A stretch of 32,500 bases of DNA from Cryptomeria japonica (Eukaryota > Streptophyta > Pinopsida > Cupressales > Cupressaceae). The DNA is taken from assembly GCF_030272615.1 (NCBI RefSeq), contig NW_026729258.1:25001-57500 (forward strand). The letters run 5' to 3'. The notes beneath the pieces are model-generated. The model did not search any database. It was not told where the DNA came from and was given only the letters and a program-made list of their open reading frames with translations. Shown piece after piece: positions 9,169 through 18,152 of this stretch; within the stretch, counting starts at the first letter, position 1; each line of letters opens with the position of its first letter. The position numbers and the translations under genes were made by a program.

Positions 9169-9478
9169 CGGCAAGTCTCCTGATTGCTATGCAGGAGCTC
9201 ATCGTGAATCTCTATGCGGCCTTGGTATGGACTCGACCTGCGGAATGGTTCGGCAATGGTAGTCGCTCCAACACGTCCTTGCAATGGCCACAGAGGTGAT
9301 TCGACTAGAGCTCCAGTCTAGCTTTTGGGTTGCTTGGCGGACTGGTATAGCCGCGATCGAGTTCCGGCCATGAACGTTTTAGATAGCTCTTGGGCTTTCT
9401 GGGACGGAAGTCGGAAGTTTGGGCTGTTGTCCGATTTGATGACCATTCTTCGGATGTGTGAGAATCGGACAAATAACT

Positions 9479-9488
9479 TATATAGGGG
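9479..9488 (+). promoter_or_regulatory. Pol I initiator-like motif, spacer promoter 12
   Basis: TATATAGGGG followed by ACTGTGTTG instead of AGGTG. Confidence 0.75.
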
Positions 9489-9518
9489 ACTGTGTTGTCT
9501 CACGCAGCCCCCTCCGTG

Positions 9519-9609
9519 CCCCTCTATCTCGACCGATGTTGGTGCTTGAAAGGGTTGGGATCGCTCGGATTTATAAACGTGCACCACCATTTGTCGAGTG
9601 TGAGGGACG
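9519..9609 (+). other. Stem-loop downstream of promoter 12
   Basis: The left arm 9519-9547 pairs with 9580-9609 (about 23 of 31 positions by eye). The 32-nt loop contains CGCTCGGAT. It starts 40 nt after the motif start. Confidence 0.55.
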
Positions 9610-9968
9610 CGGCAGGTCTCCTAAATGCTATGCGGGCGCTCTCTGAGAATCTCTATCCGGCCTCGACACAGACTAGTCTTGCTGAATGGTTTGGCACTGG
9701 TAGTCGATCCAACACGTCGTTGTTGTGGCCGCCTAGGCGATTCGATTCGAGCCCCCGTCTAGCTTTTGGGTTGCTTGGCGGATTTTGCCCTATCCGCAAG
9801 TGAGCTCGGTCCCTAAACGTTCGAGAAACCCGATTGCTATGCGCCGACTCTCTTTCTTGCGAGCCTCCATCTAGCTTTTGGGTCTCTACGGAACGGAAGT
9901 CGGAATCTGGGACCGTTGTTTGATTCGACGAGGCAGACTACGGTTGTGCGAGAATCGGACAAATAACT

Positions 9969-9978
9969 TATATAGGGG
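9969..9978 (+). promoter_or_regulatory. Pol I initiator-like motif 13; last before the 188-bp array, candidate gene promoter
   Basis: TATATAGGGG followed by AGGTGTTGACTGG. It is the last such motif before the long downstream spacer, so it is the best candidate for the 35S gene promoter, or else the final spacer promoter. The homologous site at 28218 is where LTR3 joins the spacer. Confidence 0.75.
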
Positions 9979-10007
9979 AGGTGTTGACTGGAGCATTCTC
10001 CCCCGTG

Positions 10008-10093
10008 CCCCTCTAACTCGACCAATGCTGGCGCTCGAACGGTGGTAGCGCTCGGATTTTCATTGAGCGCCAGCATTGGTCGATTTAGAGGGG
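10008..10093 (+). other. Strong stem-loop downstream of promoter 13
   Basis: The arms 10008-10036 and 10065-10093 are complementary at 28 of 29 positions. The loop is 28 nt (10037-10064) and contains GCGCTCGGAT. It starts 39 nt after the start of TATATAGGGG, so it would lie near the 5' end of any Pol I transcript from this motif. A second identical copy is at 28251-28336. Confidence 0.85.
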
Positions 10094-10100
10094 CATGCGA

Positions 10101-10334
10101 GATTCCCGAATGCTATGCGAGGGCTCTAACGGAAATGTCTATTGGTTTCGGTATGGATGCAATTGCGAGTGGTTCGGCAAAGGTAGTCGTTCCGATGCGT
10201 CCATGTCGTGGCCAAATCGATAATTCGATTTGAGCCCTCGTATAGCATTTGGGTCTCTCGATGTGATTCCGCATTCCAGTCCCTTTGGGCACTGCTTGAG
10301 CCGCATCCCAGGGGGTTCCCTTCCCAATAATCTG
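10101..10334. other. Spacer between promoter 13 and the 188-bp array
   Basis: Single-copy within this half of the window (repeated at 28344-28577). It shares 'tgctatgcg' and 'ggtagtcg.tcc' phrases with the neighbouring units. No gene is recognised. Confidence 0.55.
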
Positions 10335-13300
10335 CCTCGCAACCCGATTGCTATGCGGTGAGGCTCCTCGGCCGCCTCGGAACTATCTGTGTATCAGACG
10401 CATCGCGGGATAAGGGGTTGGCAACGGTAGTCGCCCCAAGCGCGTCCGATGCTTGGACCATTCCGAGGCGGCCCTGAAGCCTCTTCCGTCTAGCCGTTGG
10501 GTCCTTCTCGCCGCATCCCTCGCCTCGCACCCCGATTGCTATGCGGTGAGGCTCCTCGGCCGCCTCGGAACTATCTGTGTATCGGACGCGTCGCGGGATA
10601 AGGGGTTGTCACTGGTAGTCGCCCCAAGCGCGTCCGATGCTTGGACCATTCCGAGGCGGCCCTGAAGCCTCTTCCGTCTAGCCGTTGGGTCCTTCTCGCC
10701 GCATCCCTCGCCTCGCACCCCGATTGCTATGCGGTGAGGCTCCTCGGCCGCCTCGGAACTATCTGTGTATCGGACGCGTCGCGGGATAAGGGGTTGTCAT
10801 TGGTAGTCGCCCCAAGCGCGTCCGATGCTTGGACCATTCCGAGGCGGCCCTGAAGCCTCTTCCGTCTAGCCGTTGGGTCCTTCTCGCCGCATCCCTCGCC
10901 TCGCACCCCGATTGCTATGCGGTGAGGCTCCTCGGCCGCCTCGGAACTATCTGTGTATCGGACGCGTCGCGGGATAAGGGGTTGTCACTGGTAGTCGCCC
11001 CAAGCGCGTCCGATGCTTGGACCATTCCGAGGCGGCCCTGAAGCCTCTTCCGTCTAGCCGTTGGGTCCTTCTCGCCGCATCCCTCGCCTCGCACCCCGAT
11101 TGCTATGCGGTGAGGCTCCTCGGCCGCCTCGGAACTATCTGTGTATCGGACGCGTCGCGGGATAAGGGGTTGTCACTGGTAGTCGCCCCAAGCGCGTTCG
11201 ATGCTTGGACCATTCCGAGGCGGCCCTGAAGCCTCTTCCGTCTAGCCGTTGGGTCCTTCTCGCCGCATCCCTCGCCTCGCACCCCGATTGCTATGCGGTG
11301 AGGCTCCTCGGCCGCCTCGGAACTATCTGTGTATCGGACGCGTCGCGGGATAAGGGGTTGTCACTGGTAGTCGCCCCAAGCGCGTCCGATGCTTGGACCA
11401 TTCCGAGGCGGACCCGAAGCCTCTTCCGTCTAGCCGTTGGGTCCTTCTCGCCGCATCCTTCGCCTCGCACCCCGATTGCTATGCGGTGAGGCTCCTCGGC
11501 CGCCTCGGAACTATCTGTGTATCGGACGCGTCGCGGGATAAGGGGTTGTCACTGGTAGTCGCCCCAAGCGCGTCCGATGCTTGGACCATTCCGAGGCGGA
11601 CCCGAAGCCTCTTCCGTCTAGCCGTTGGGTCCTTCTCGCCGCATCCCTCGCCTCGCACCCCGATTGCTATGCGGTGAGGCTCCTCGGCCGCCTTGGAACT
11701 ATCTGTGTATCGGACGCGTCGCGGGATAAGGGGTTGTCACTGGTAGTCGCCCCAAGCGCGTCCGATGCTTGGACCATTCCGAGGCGGACCCGAAGCCTCT
11801 TCCGTCTAGCCGTTGGGTCCTTCTCGCCGCATCCCTCGCCTCGCACCCCGATTGCTATGCGGTGAGGCTCCTCGGCCGCCTTGGAACTATCTGTGTATCG
11901 GACGCGTCGCGGGATAAGGGGTTGTCACTGGTAGTCGCCCCAAGCGCGTCCGATGCTTGGACCATTCCGAGGCGGACCCGAAGCCTCTTCCGTCTAGCCG
12001 TTGGGTCCTTCTCGCCGCATCCCTCGCCTCGCACCCCGATTGCTATGCGGTGAGGCTCCTCGGCCGCCTTGGAACTATCTGTGTATCGGACGCGTCGCGG
12101 GATAAGGGGTTGTCACTGGTAGTCGCCCCAAGCGCGTCCGATGCTTGGACCATTCCGAGGCGGCCCCGAAGCCTCTTCCGTGTAGCCGTTGGGTCGTTCT
12201 CGCCGCATCCCTCGCCTCGCACCCCGATTGCTATGCGGTGAGGCTCCTCGGCCGCCTTGGAACTATCTGTGTATCGGACGCGTCGTGGGATAAGGGGTTG
12301 TCACTGGTAGTCGCCCCAAGCGCGTCCGATGCTTGGACCATTCCGAGGCGGCCCCGAAGCCTCTTCCGTGTAGCCGTTGGGTCCTTCTCGCCGCATCCCT
12401 CGCCTCGCACCCCGATTGCTATGCGGTGAGGCTCCTCGGCCGCCTTGGAACTATCTGTGTATCGGACGCGTCGCGGGATAAGGGGTTGTCACTGGTAGTC
12501 GCCCCAAGCGCGTCCGATGCTTGGACCATTCCGAGGCGGACCTGAAGCCTCTTCCCTCTAGCCGTTGGGGCTTTCTCGCCGCATCCCTCGCCTCGCACCC
12601 TGATTGCTATGCTGTGAGGCTCCTCGGCCGCCTTGGAACTATCTGTGTATCGGACGCATCGCGGGATAAGGGGTTGGCAGTGGTAGTCGCCCCAAGCGCA
12701 TCCGATGCTTGGACCATTCCGAGGCGGCCCTGCAGCCTCTTCCGTCTAGCCGTTGGGGCCATCTCGCCGCATCCCCCACCTCGCACCACGATTGCTATGC
12801 GGTGAGGCTCCTTGGCCGCCTCGGAACTATCTGTGTATCGGACGCATCGCGGGATAAGGGGTTGTCACTGGTAGTCGCCCCAAGCGCGTCCGATGCTTGG
12901 ACTATTCCGAGGCGGCCCTGCAGCCTCTTCCGTCTAGCCGTTGGGGCCATCTCGCTGCATCCCCCACCTCCTCGGCCGCCTCGGAACTATCTGTGTATCG
13001 GACGCATCGCGGGATAAGGGGTTGGCAGTGGTAGTCGCCCCAAGCGCGTCCGATGCTTGGACTATTCCGAGGCAGCCCTGCAGCCTCTTCCGTCTAGCCT
13101 TTGGGGCCATCTCGCCGCATCCCTCGCCTCGCACCCCGATTGCTATGCGGTGAGGCTCCTCGGCCGCCTGGGAACTATCTTCGTATCGGACGCATCGCGG
13201 GATAAGGGGTTGTCACTGGTAGTCGCCCCAAGCGCGTCCGATGCTTGGACTATTCCGAGGCGGCCCTGTGGCCTCTTCCGTCTAGCCGTTGGGGCCATCT

Positions 13301-14300
13301 CGCCGCATCCCCCACCTCGCACCCCGATTGCTATGCGGTGAGGCTCTTCGGCCGCCTTGGAACTATCTTCGTATCGGACGCATCGCGGGATAAGGGGTTG
13401 TCACTGGTAGTGGCCCCAAGCGCGTCCGATGCTTGGACTATTCCGAGGCGGCCCTGCAGCCTCTTCCGTCTAGCCGTTGGGGCCATCTCGCCGCATCCCC
13501 CACCTCGCACCCCGATTGCTATGCGGTGAGGCTCCTCGGCCGCCTTGGAACTATCTTCGTATCGGACGCATCGCGGGATAAGGGGTTGTCACTGGTAGTC
13601 GCCCCAAGCGCGTCCGATGCTTGGACTATTCCGACGCGGCCCTGTGGCCTCTTCCGTCTAGCCGTTGGGGCCATCTCGCCGCATCCCCCACCTCGCACCC
13701 CGATTGCTATGCGGTGAGGCTCCTCGGCCGCCTTGGAACCATCTTCGTATCGGACGCATCGCGGGATAGGGGGCTGTCACTGGTAGTCGCCCCAAGCGTG
13801 TCCGATGCTTGGACCATTCCTAGGCGGCCCTGAAGCCTCTTCCGTCTAGCCGTTGGGGCCTTCCCGCCCCATCCCTCGCCTCGCACCCCCGATTGCTATG
13901 CGGTGAGGCTCCTCGGCCGCCTTGGAACCATCTGTGTATCGGACGCATCGCGGGATAAGGGGTTGGCACTGGCAGTCGCCCCAAGCGCGTCCGATGCTTG
14001 GACCATTCCGAGGTGGCCCTGAAGCCTCTTCCGTCTAGCCGTTGGGGCCTTCCCGCCCCATCCCTCGCCTCGCACCCCGATTGATATGCGGTGAGGCTCC
14101 TCGGCCGCCTTGGAACTATCTGTGTATCGGACGCATCGCGGGATAAGGGGTTGGCACTGGTAGTCGTCCCAATCGCATCCGATGCTTGGACCATTCCGAG
14201 GCGGCCCTGCAGCCTCTTCCGTTTAGCCGTCGGGGCCTTCCCGCCGCATCCCTCGCCTCGCATCCCGATTCCTATGCGGTGAGTCTTCTCGGCCGCCGCG
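10335..14300. repeat. 188-bp tandem repeat array (about 21 units)
   Basis: 'gtgaggctcc' recurs at 10358, 10546, 10734 and so on with an exact 188-bp period. One unit near 12960 lacks 28 bp ('gcaccccgattgctatgcgg' and the next 8 bp), and one unit near 13890 has an extra C. Units are nearly identical on the left and diverge to the right: 'cgcgtcgcggg' becomes 'cgcatcgcggg', and 'ctgtgtatcgg' becomes 'cttcgtatcgg'. Each unit yields a peptide of 70 or 94 residues, but 188 is not a multiple of 3, so the frame shifts at every unit. I do not call these as genes. If transcription starts at 9969, the array lies in the external transcribed spacer. Confidence 0.95.
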
Positions 14301-15010
14301 GAACTATACCTGTTATTGCTACTGCATCCTTCGGCTGGTAACCTCCTCTGCCGCCTTGGAACGTTCTCTTTGTCGGACGCGTCGCGGGATAAGGGGTTGG
14401 CACTGGTAGTCGCCCCAAGCGCGCCCGATGCATAGACCGCTCCGAGTCGACCTTGCTTTCAGCCTCTCACATGCATAGACCTCTCTGAGTCGACCCTGCA
14501 GCCTCTCACGTTTAGCCTTTGGAATCTCGCCTCACAACATGATTGCTATCCTTGATGCATCCCTTGCCTCGAGCCCTGATTGCTTTCTTGGCTGCATCCC
14601 TCCTCTCCTCACAGCCCGGTTGTCATCACTGCTTCATCCGTCGCTTCATGCATTCTGGCTGCTGGGCCCTTCCCACCGCACACCTCGATTGCTATCTCTT
14701 CTGCATCACACACCCCGATTGCTATCTCTGCTACATCCCTCGGCTCTCACTTCTGCATCCTTCGCCTCACACCTCGATTGCTATCAATGCTGCATCCGTA
14801 ACCTCACACCCCGATTGCTATGCGGGGAGGCTCCTTGGCCGCCTTGGAAATTTCTGTGTGTCGGACGCACCGCGGGATAAGGGGTTGGCACTGGTAGTCG
14901 CCCCAAGTGCGCCCGATTCTTAGACCGCTTCGAGGTGACCTCGTAGCCTCTTTCGTCCAGGCTTCCTGCCTTCAACGCCCTTTTTACACCTCGATTGCTA
15001 TGCGCGGGCT
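14301..15010. repeat. Degenerate remnants of the 188-bp repeat
   Basis: Partial units remain at about 14350-14450 and 14810-14960 ('cgggataaggggttggcact', 'tagtcgccccaagtgcgccc'). Between them are short C/T-rich phrases 'cctcacaccccgattgctat' every 35-60 bp. No gene is recognised. Confidence 0.75.
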
Positions 15011-15717
15011 CGTTGGCGTCTATCACCTCTCTGCGAAGAGTGGCACGATGATTGTTGGGGTAAATCGTAGCAGTCCGATCTCTGGCCTTGGGCCATTGTG
15101 AGGGCTGATCGATTTCCTGTGCGCATCTCGTGTTCGCCCAGTAACAGACTCGACGACTTGTAATCGGTCTTGTTCCCGATTGTTCCTGGAGGTAGTCTTC
15201 GGAACTCTTGGATTTGACCTGTCACTCGAACTGTCCTCTTCCGAGGATGCTTGTGTGTGTGTGCTTGTGCCATTTCCTTGGCGGTATTAACGAGATATTA
15301 AAGAGCGGAGTGAGCGCCTCGCCCAGCTATGTTTGGGGCTCTCACTCCCTTACCCGGTGTGCGACCGCTTTGCACGTAGGTTGCGGAGCATCGCGACTCT
15401 TTCGATGTTTGGCGGTTGTCTTCCGGTGATGCGTTGGTCCCGAAGTGCACGTTACTAGCATTTCTGCCATTGTTCTCGATCTTTGGCACGTTCTTTCGTT
15501 GCAATTGGATATATATCTCCGTTTATACGCGCAGGCTTCTCCCGCCTATTCAGCGCTGTCCCACTCTCAGCACTCTCGTGGTCTCCTTGGCTTCTCTCTC
15601 CCGTGAGCGAGCTCTCTTCTCGAGTCTTTTCCATGTCCCATGGAGGTTGCCTTGCGAAATTCGGGCACACAAACGTGACCGGATAAGAGCGGAATTGCCT
15701 ATGAGGAGAAGCTCACC
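15011..15717. other. Single-copy spacer, possible external transcribed spacer
   Basis: No tandem structure, no recognised rRNA sequence and no credible ORF. Lower GC than its surroundings. The 18S start ('tacctggttgatcctgccag') was looked for here and not found. Confidence 0.5.
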
Positions 15718-15860
15718 TTAGGGAGCAGCAATGCCGAGTGTTTCGACAGAGGGTAGAGGGGGCGTTGTTTGGGCGGTTGCACAAAAGAGTGCTACGTTTG
15801 CACTGAAGGTTGCTTCTTCGTCTCCGACGAACTCTTCGAGGCAAAAAAGCTTGTTTACGG

Positions 15861-15905
15861 GGTCGAGGTGGGACTGTTCGTGCGAGTTGCGCCACCAAAA
15901 GTGCG
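15861..15905. repeat. 45-bp diverged direct repeat, copy 1
   Basis: 'ggtcgaggtgggactgttcg' and the next 25 bp match 16179-16223 with about five mismatches. Confidence 0.7.
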
Positions 15906-16178
15906 TAGGGGGCATATACCTGGGAAATGGATGTCTCTGAGTGGCCTTACTCGGTCGCGTGCACGGTGCATTCTCTAACGGCAGGACTGTCGCGAGCATG
16001 TGCGGTTCGGATGTTTTCGGGTAAAGGGTTCCGTACGGGATGTTCTTCCCAGGCTCCTGTGAACCGAGACTCTGCATCGTCATGCTCCGGCTCCCGTGGG
16101 TGCTTCATGCCTCGTCGAGCTGTTTGTCGTGGACGATTAAGGCCGAGGCCTTCCTTCGAGAGGGGAATTGTTCAGGCT

Positions 16179-16223
16179 GGTCGAGGCGGGATTGTTCGTG
16201 CGGGGTGCACCACCAAAAGTGCG
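16179..16223. repeat. 45-bp diverged direct repeat, copy 2
   Basis: Second copy, 318 bp downstream of the first. It ends 3 bp before the inverted retroelement fragment. Confidence 0.7.
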
Positions 16224-16226
16224 CTG

Positions 16227-16889
16227 TGGGGAACGACTTCCTTACCAACACTCGAACCACCAGTCTTTTGTTCCGACGACTGAGAGGAGGCTCAGCCCGA
16301 CTTTATGTGGATTTCGAGATCTTGACAGGGTCCGCCGAGTTGCCAGACATCTACTCGGAGGTAGACATCTTGGATAGATGGGAGAACAGCGGAGTCATCT
16401 CCTTGAGAGATTTGCTAGTTCTCGGTTCTGGAGGAGAATTTCGATCGGAAGACTACCCCCGTGCATCCGAGCTCGTGGCAAGTTGTTCGGAAGCTTTGCA
16501 ACGTTGGGTCTGGATGGAACAGCCAGAAGCCAAGGCAGATCCTTTCAGCGCCAAACTGGATCAGTTGGCGGAATTGTTGGCACACAAGTTTGTTTGCAAG
16601 CCGGTAGGAGCAGAGCCGCAGGGGTTGGCCTGCTTGGACGATGTTAAGATCGTCGCAGCTAGGGAAGTCATGAATCAAGACATTCCCGAGGTGAGCACCA
16701 AGATGAGATTGGGCACCTTACGTTTGATAAACCAGCATGCGAATGATGATGAAGAATCCCGACCTACCCGGGATGTCATGGCTAGAGGAGGTGGATCGCA
16801 GGGCGATGTCACTTCTCCTGAACAGGCACAGGCAGGAAGTTTCACTTCAGCATCCCTCACTTTCAGGAGACAAGAAGGGGGACCTGTTC
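16227..16889 (+). pseudogene. Inverted fragment of the unknown retroelement domain
   Basis: This 663-bp piece is the reverse complement of 18695-19357, with no length difference and only a few base changes (for example LDQLAELL here, LDQLTELL there, and Thr versus Ala before LRLINQHAN). It encodes the first copy of the unknown domain and the linker of the chimeric polyprotein, starting at GNDFLTN and ending at QEGGPV. The reading frame is open, but it runs out of unrelated spacer and into antisense gag sequence, so it cannot make the normal protein. It lies in the opposite orientation to every other retroelement piece in the array. Confidence 0.85.
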
Positions 16890-17080
16890 TGTTCCGCCAG
16901 CTTCGACCACTCTGCCGTCATGCGCTCCTCGAGGTCGGACTGTTCCAAGTCCTCGAGTCGATTTTCATGGTCTTGGAGCCAATCGCGGTGCTTCGGATCT
17001 TTCCCCTTCGAAGACACCTTCGCAGCCTTACTCTCAGGTTGCCCGACCTCCACTTCATGCTGACTATCTGTATCTGCCAT
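16888..17080 (-). pseudogene. Truncated gag 5' end of a third internal region
   Basis: Starting at ATG 17080 ([10 protein letters not shown]), the first 63-64 residues of Gag are nearly identical to the two full copies (VGQPES here, VVQPES there). Homology stops at KLAEQ, where the inverted fragment begins. With the primer-binding site at 17115-17126 and LTR1 to its right, this is the remnant of an internal region whose 5' LTR is LTR1. It is truncated and cannot produce a polyprotein. Confidence 0.88.
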
Positions 17081-17114
17081 CTCTCGATCTGCACAGCCCC
17101 GGATCTGATCCGAA

Positions 17115-17126
17115 GCTCTGATACCA
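17115..17126 (-). other. Primer-binding site (initiator tRNA-Met) beside LTR1
   Basis: The minus strand reads TGGTATCAGAGC, complementary to the 3' end of plant initiator tRNA-Met, 2 nt from the LTR edge. Confidence 0.88.
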
Positions 17127-17128
17127 AC

Positions 17129-18072
17129 TGTCACAGGCTTTGGGAGTTAAGCCTGTGCGGCACCGACAAGTCCCGTCCCGACTCGGATCCGTTCAAGATC
17201 AGAGACCTTCGGCCTACGCCTCGTCCCTTCCAATATTGCGCTAAAGCGGAATGCACAATGAAAATGCAGATCGACTTGCTCCCAGAATGCATAAAAGGAT
17301 ACGATGCAATGCGGAATAAAATAGACAACACAACATTCAAAGGTGGGGCGAGGTGCCCATATCCTTTATTATTATCCTCAAAGATTACAATGCTGGATAG
17401 AACTCGGTATTGAGAAATACCGGTCGCCCCCAAATGGATTGCCCAGCCAGCCAATCTGACTCGGACAAGTTACAAAGAGTCCCTTCGACTCAGACTGGGA
17501 TCGGCTCGCTCGAGAGGAGAACCAGTTAGCTCCTCGAGGTGCCAGATCGCCAAGTCACAAGACCCCAATGCTTGCCTGAGCAATAAAGTCCCTCGCTGCA
17601 ATACTCGCACTCAGACTTGCGACGCCGAAGACTCGCATCTGTCTGCTCGTCTGCTCGCTGCCGAATGCTTGATCGCTGATGATCCTGATTCTGAATCTGC
17701 TTCTGCTTCCCAAGAATGAGCATCCCGCTCATCTTATATACTGGAGGGTCGGACCCAAATAAAAGAGCCGTTGGGCGGATAGGGCCGGCCCAAAAGGAAT
17801 CCCGCCAATGGAAAATTAGCGCCCATATAGGTCCGGACTCATATGAGTTAAGTCCGCGCTAAGAAGAACATCGGCCAAGTCCCATGTCGGCCCCCGCCAA
17901 GGAAATAAAACATATCGGCCCCGCCGATGAAATGAATTAAGTCGGCTGTGTGAAACACCAATTCCATGTCGGCTATGCAAAAGAAAGAGTTCCGATGCAA
18001 AATGGAACCCCACTAAGGCTGGACCCGATCCAAAAACTGTGCAAGTATTCTGCCCAATGCAGACCCGTTACA
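17129..18072 (-). repeat. LTR1 (944 bp)
   Basis: On the minus strand the LTR starts TGTAACGGG and ends GTGACA (TG...CA). It is the 3' LTR of element A and also the 5' LTR of the truncated internal remnant to its left. TATATAAG (plus 17733-17740) is a likely promoter TATA box. An AATAAA on the minus strand, near 17362-17367, could serve polyadenylation. It differs from LTR2 by about five substitutions plus an 8-bp difference in a pyrimidine tract near 17705. Confidence 0.92.
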
Positions 18073-18084
18073 TCCTCCCCCACT
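18073..18084 (-). other. Polypurine tract of element A
   Basis: The minus strand reads AGTGGGGGAGGA immediately before the TGTAAC start of LTR1. This is the usual position of the plus-strand DNA primer. Confidence 0.85.
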
Positions 18085-18152
18085 AAACTAGTGGCGGCGC
18101 CCTCGACGCCAGCACCCCTGCACAAAGCACTGGGAGGCATTGACCCAGAAAT

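Larger units (their letters stand above)
8936..10100 (+). repeat. Third spacer-promoter family (3 diverged units, 441 and 490 bp apart)
   Basis: Initiators at 9038, 9479 and 9969 share the upstream context 'gagaatcggacaaataactta', where families 1 and 2 have 'aatagctta'. Downstream they share 'ccgtgcccctctatctcgac', 'gctggtgctcga', 'cgctcggat' and 'tgctatgc'. The first two units also share 'gtagtcg.tccaacacgtc' and 'ctagcttttgggttgcttggcgga'. The units are much more diverged than the other two families. Confidence 0.8.
15718..16226. other. Unassigned segment bordering the retrotransposon array
   Basis: The segment contains two diverged direct repeats (15861-15905 and 16179-16223) and ends abruptly where the inverted retroelement fragment begins. 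A minus-strand frame of 121 codons (15718-16083) and plus-strand frames of about 70 codons cross it; I recognise none of them. It may be spacer or a remnant of another mobile element. Confidence 0.4.

Noticed and set aside
10453-14282. Families of 70- and 94-residue 'MDHSEA' proteins (also 28696-32076)
   Set aside because: They arise once per 188-bp unit, and the frame changes from unit to unit. This is tandem satellite-like DNA, not a gene family.
6741-14300. CRISPR-like arrays of direct repeats
   Set aside because: There are no unique spacers between short repeats; whole units are repeated, and the context is eukaryotic rDNA.
15508-15520. 'ggatatatatctcc' as a further Pol I promoter
   Set aside because: It lacks the GGGG and the 'cggacaaata' upstream context shared by the other thirteen motifs.
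15718-16083. A 121-codon minus-strand frame
   Set aside because: No recognisable domain, it spans one of the diverged direct repeats, and it overlaps open frames on the other strand.
16040-17413. A 457-codon plus-strand frame as a single gene
   Set aside because: Only 16227-16889 is sense sequence of the unknown domain; the rest is spacer followed by antisense gag and LTR.
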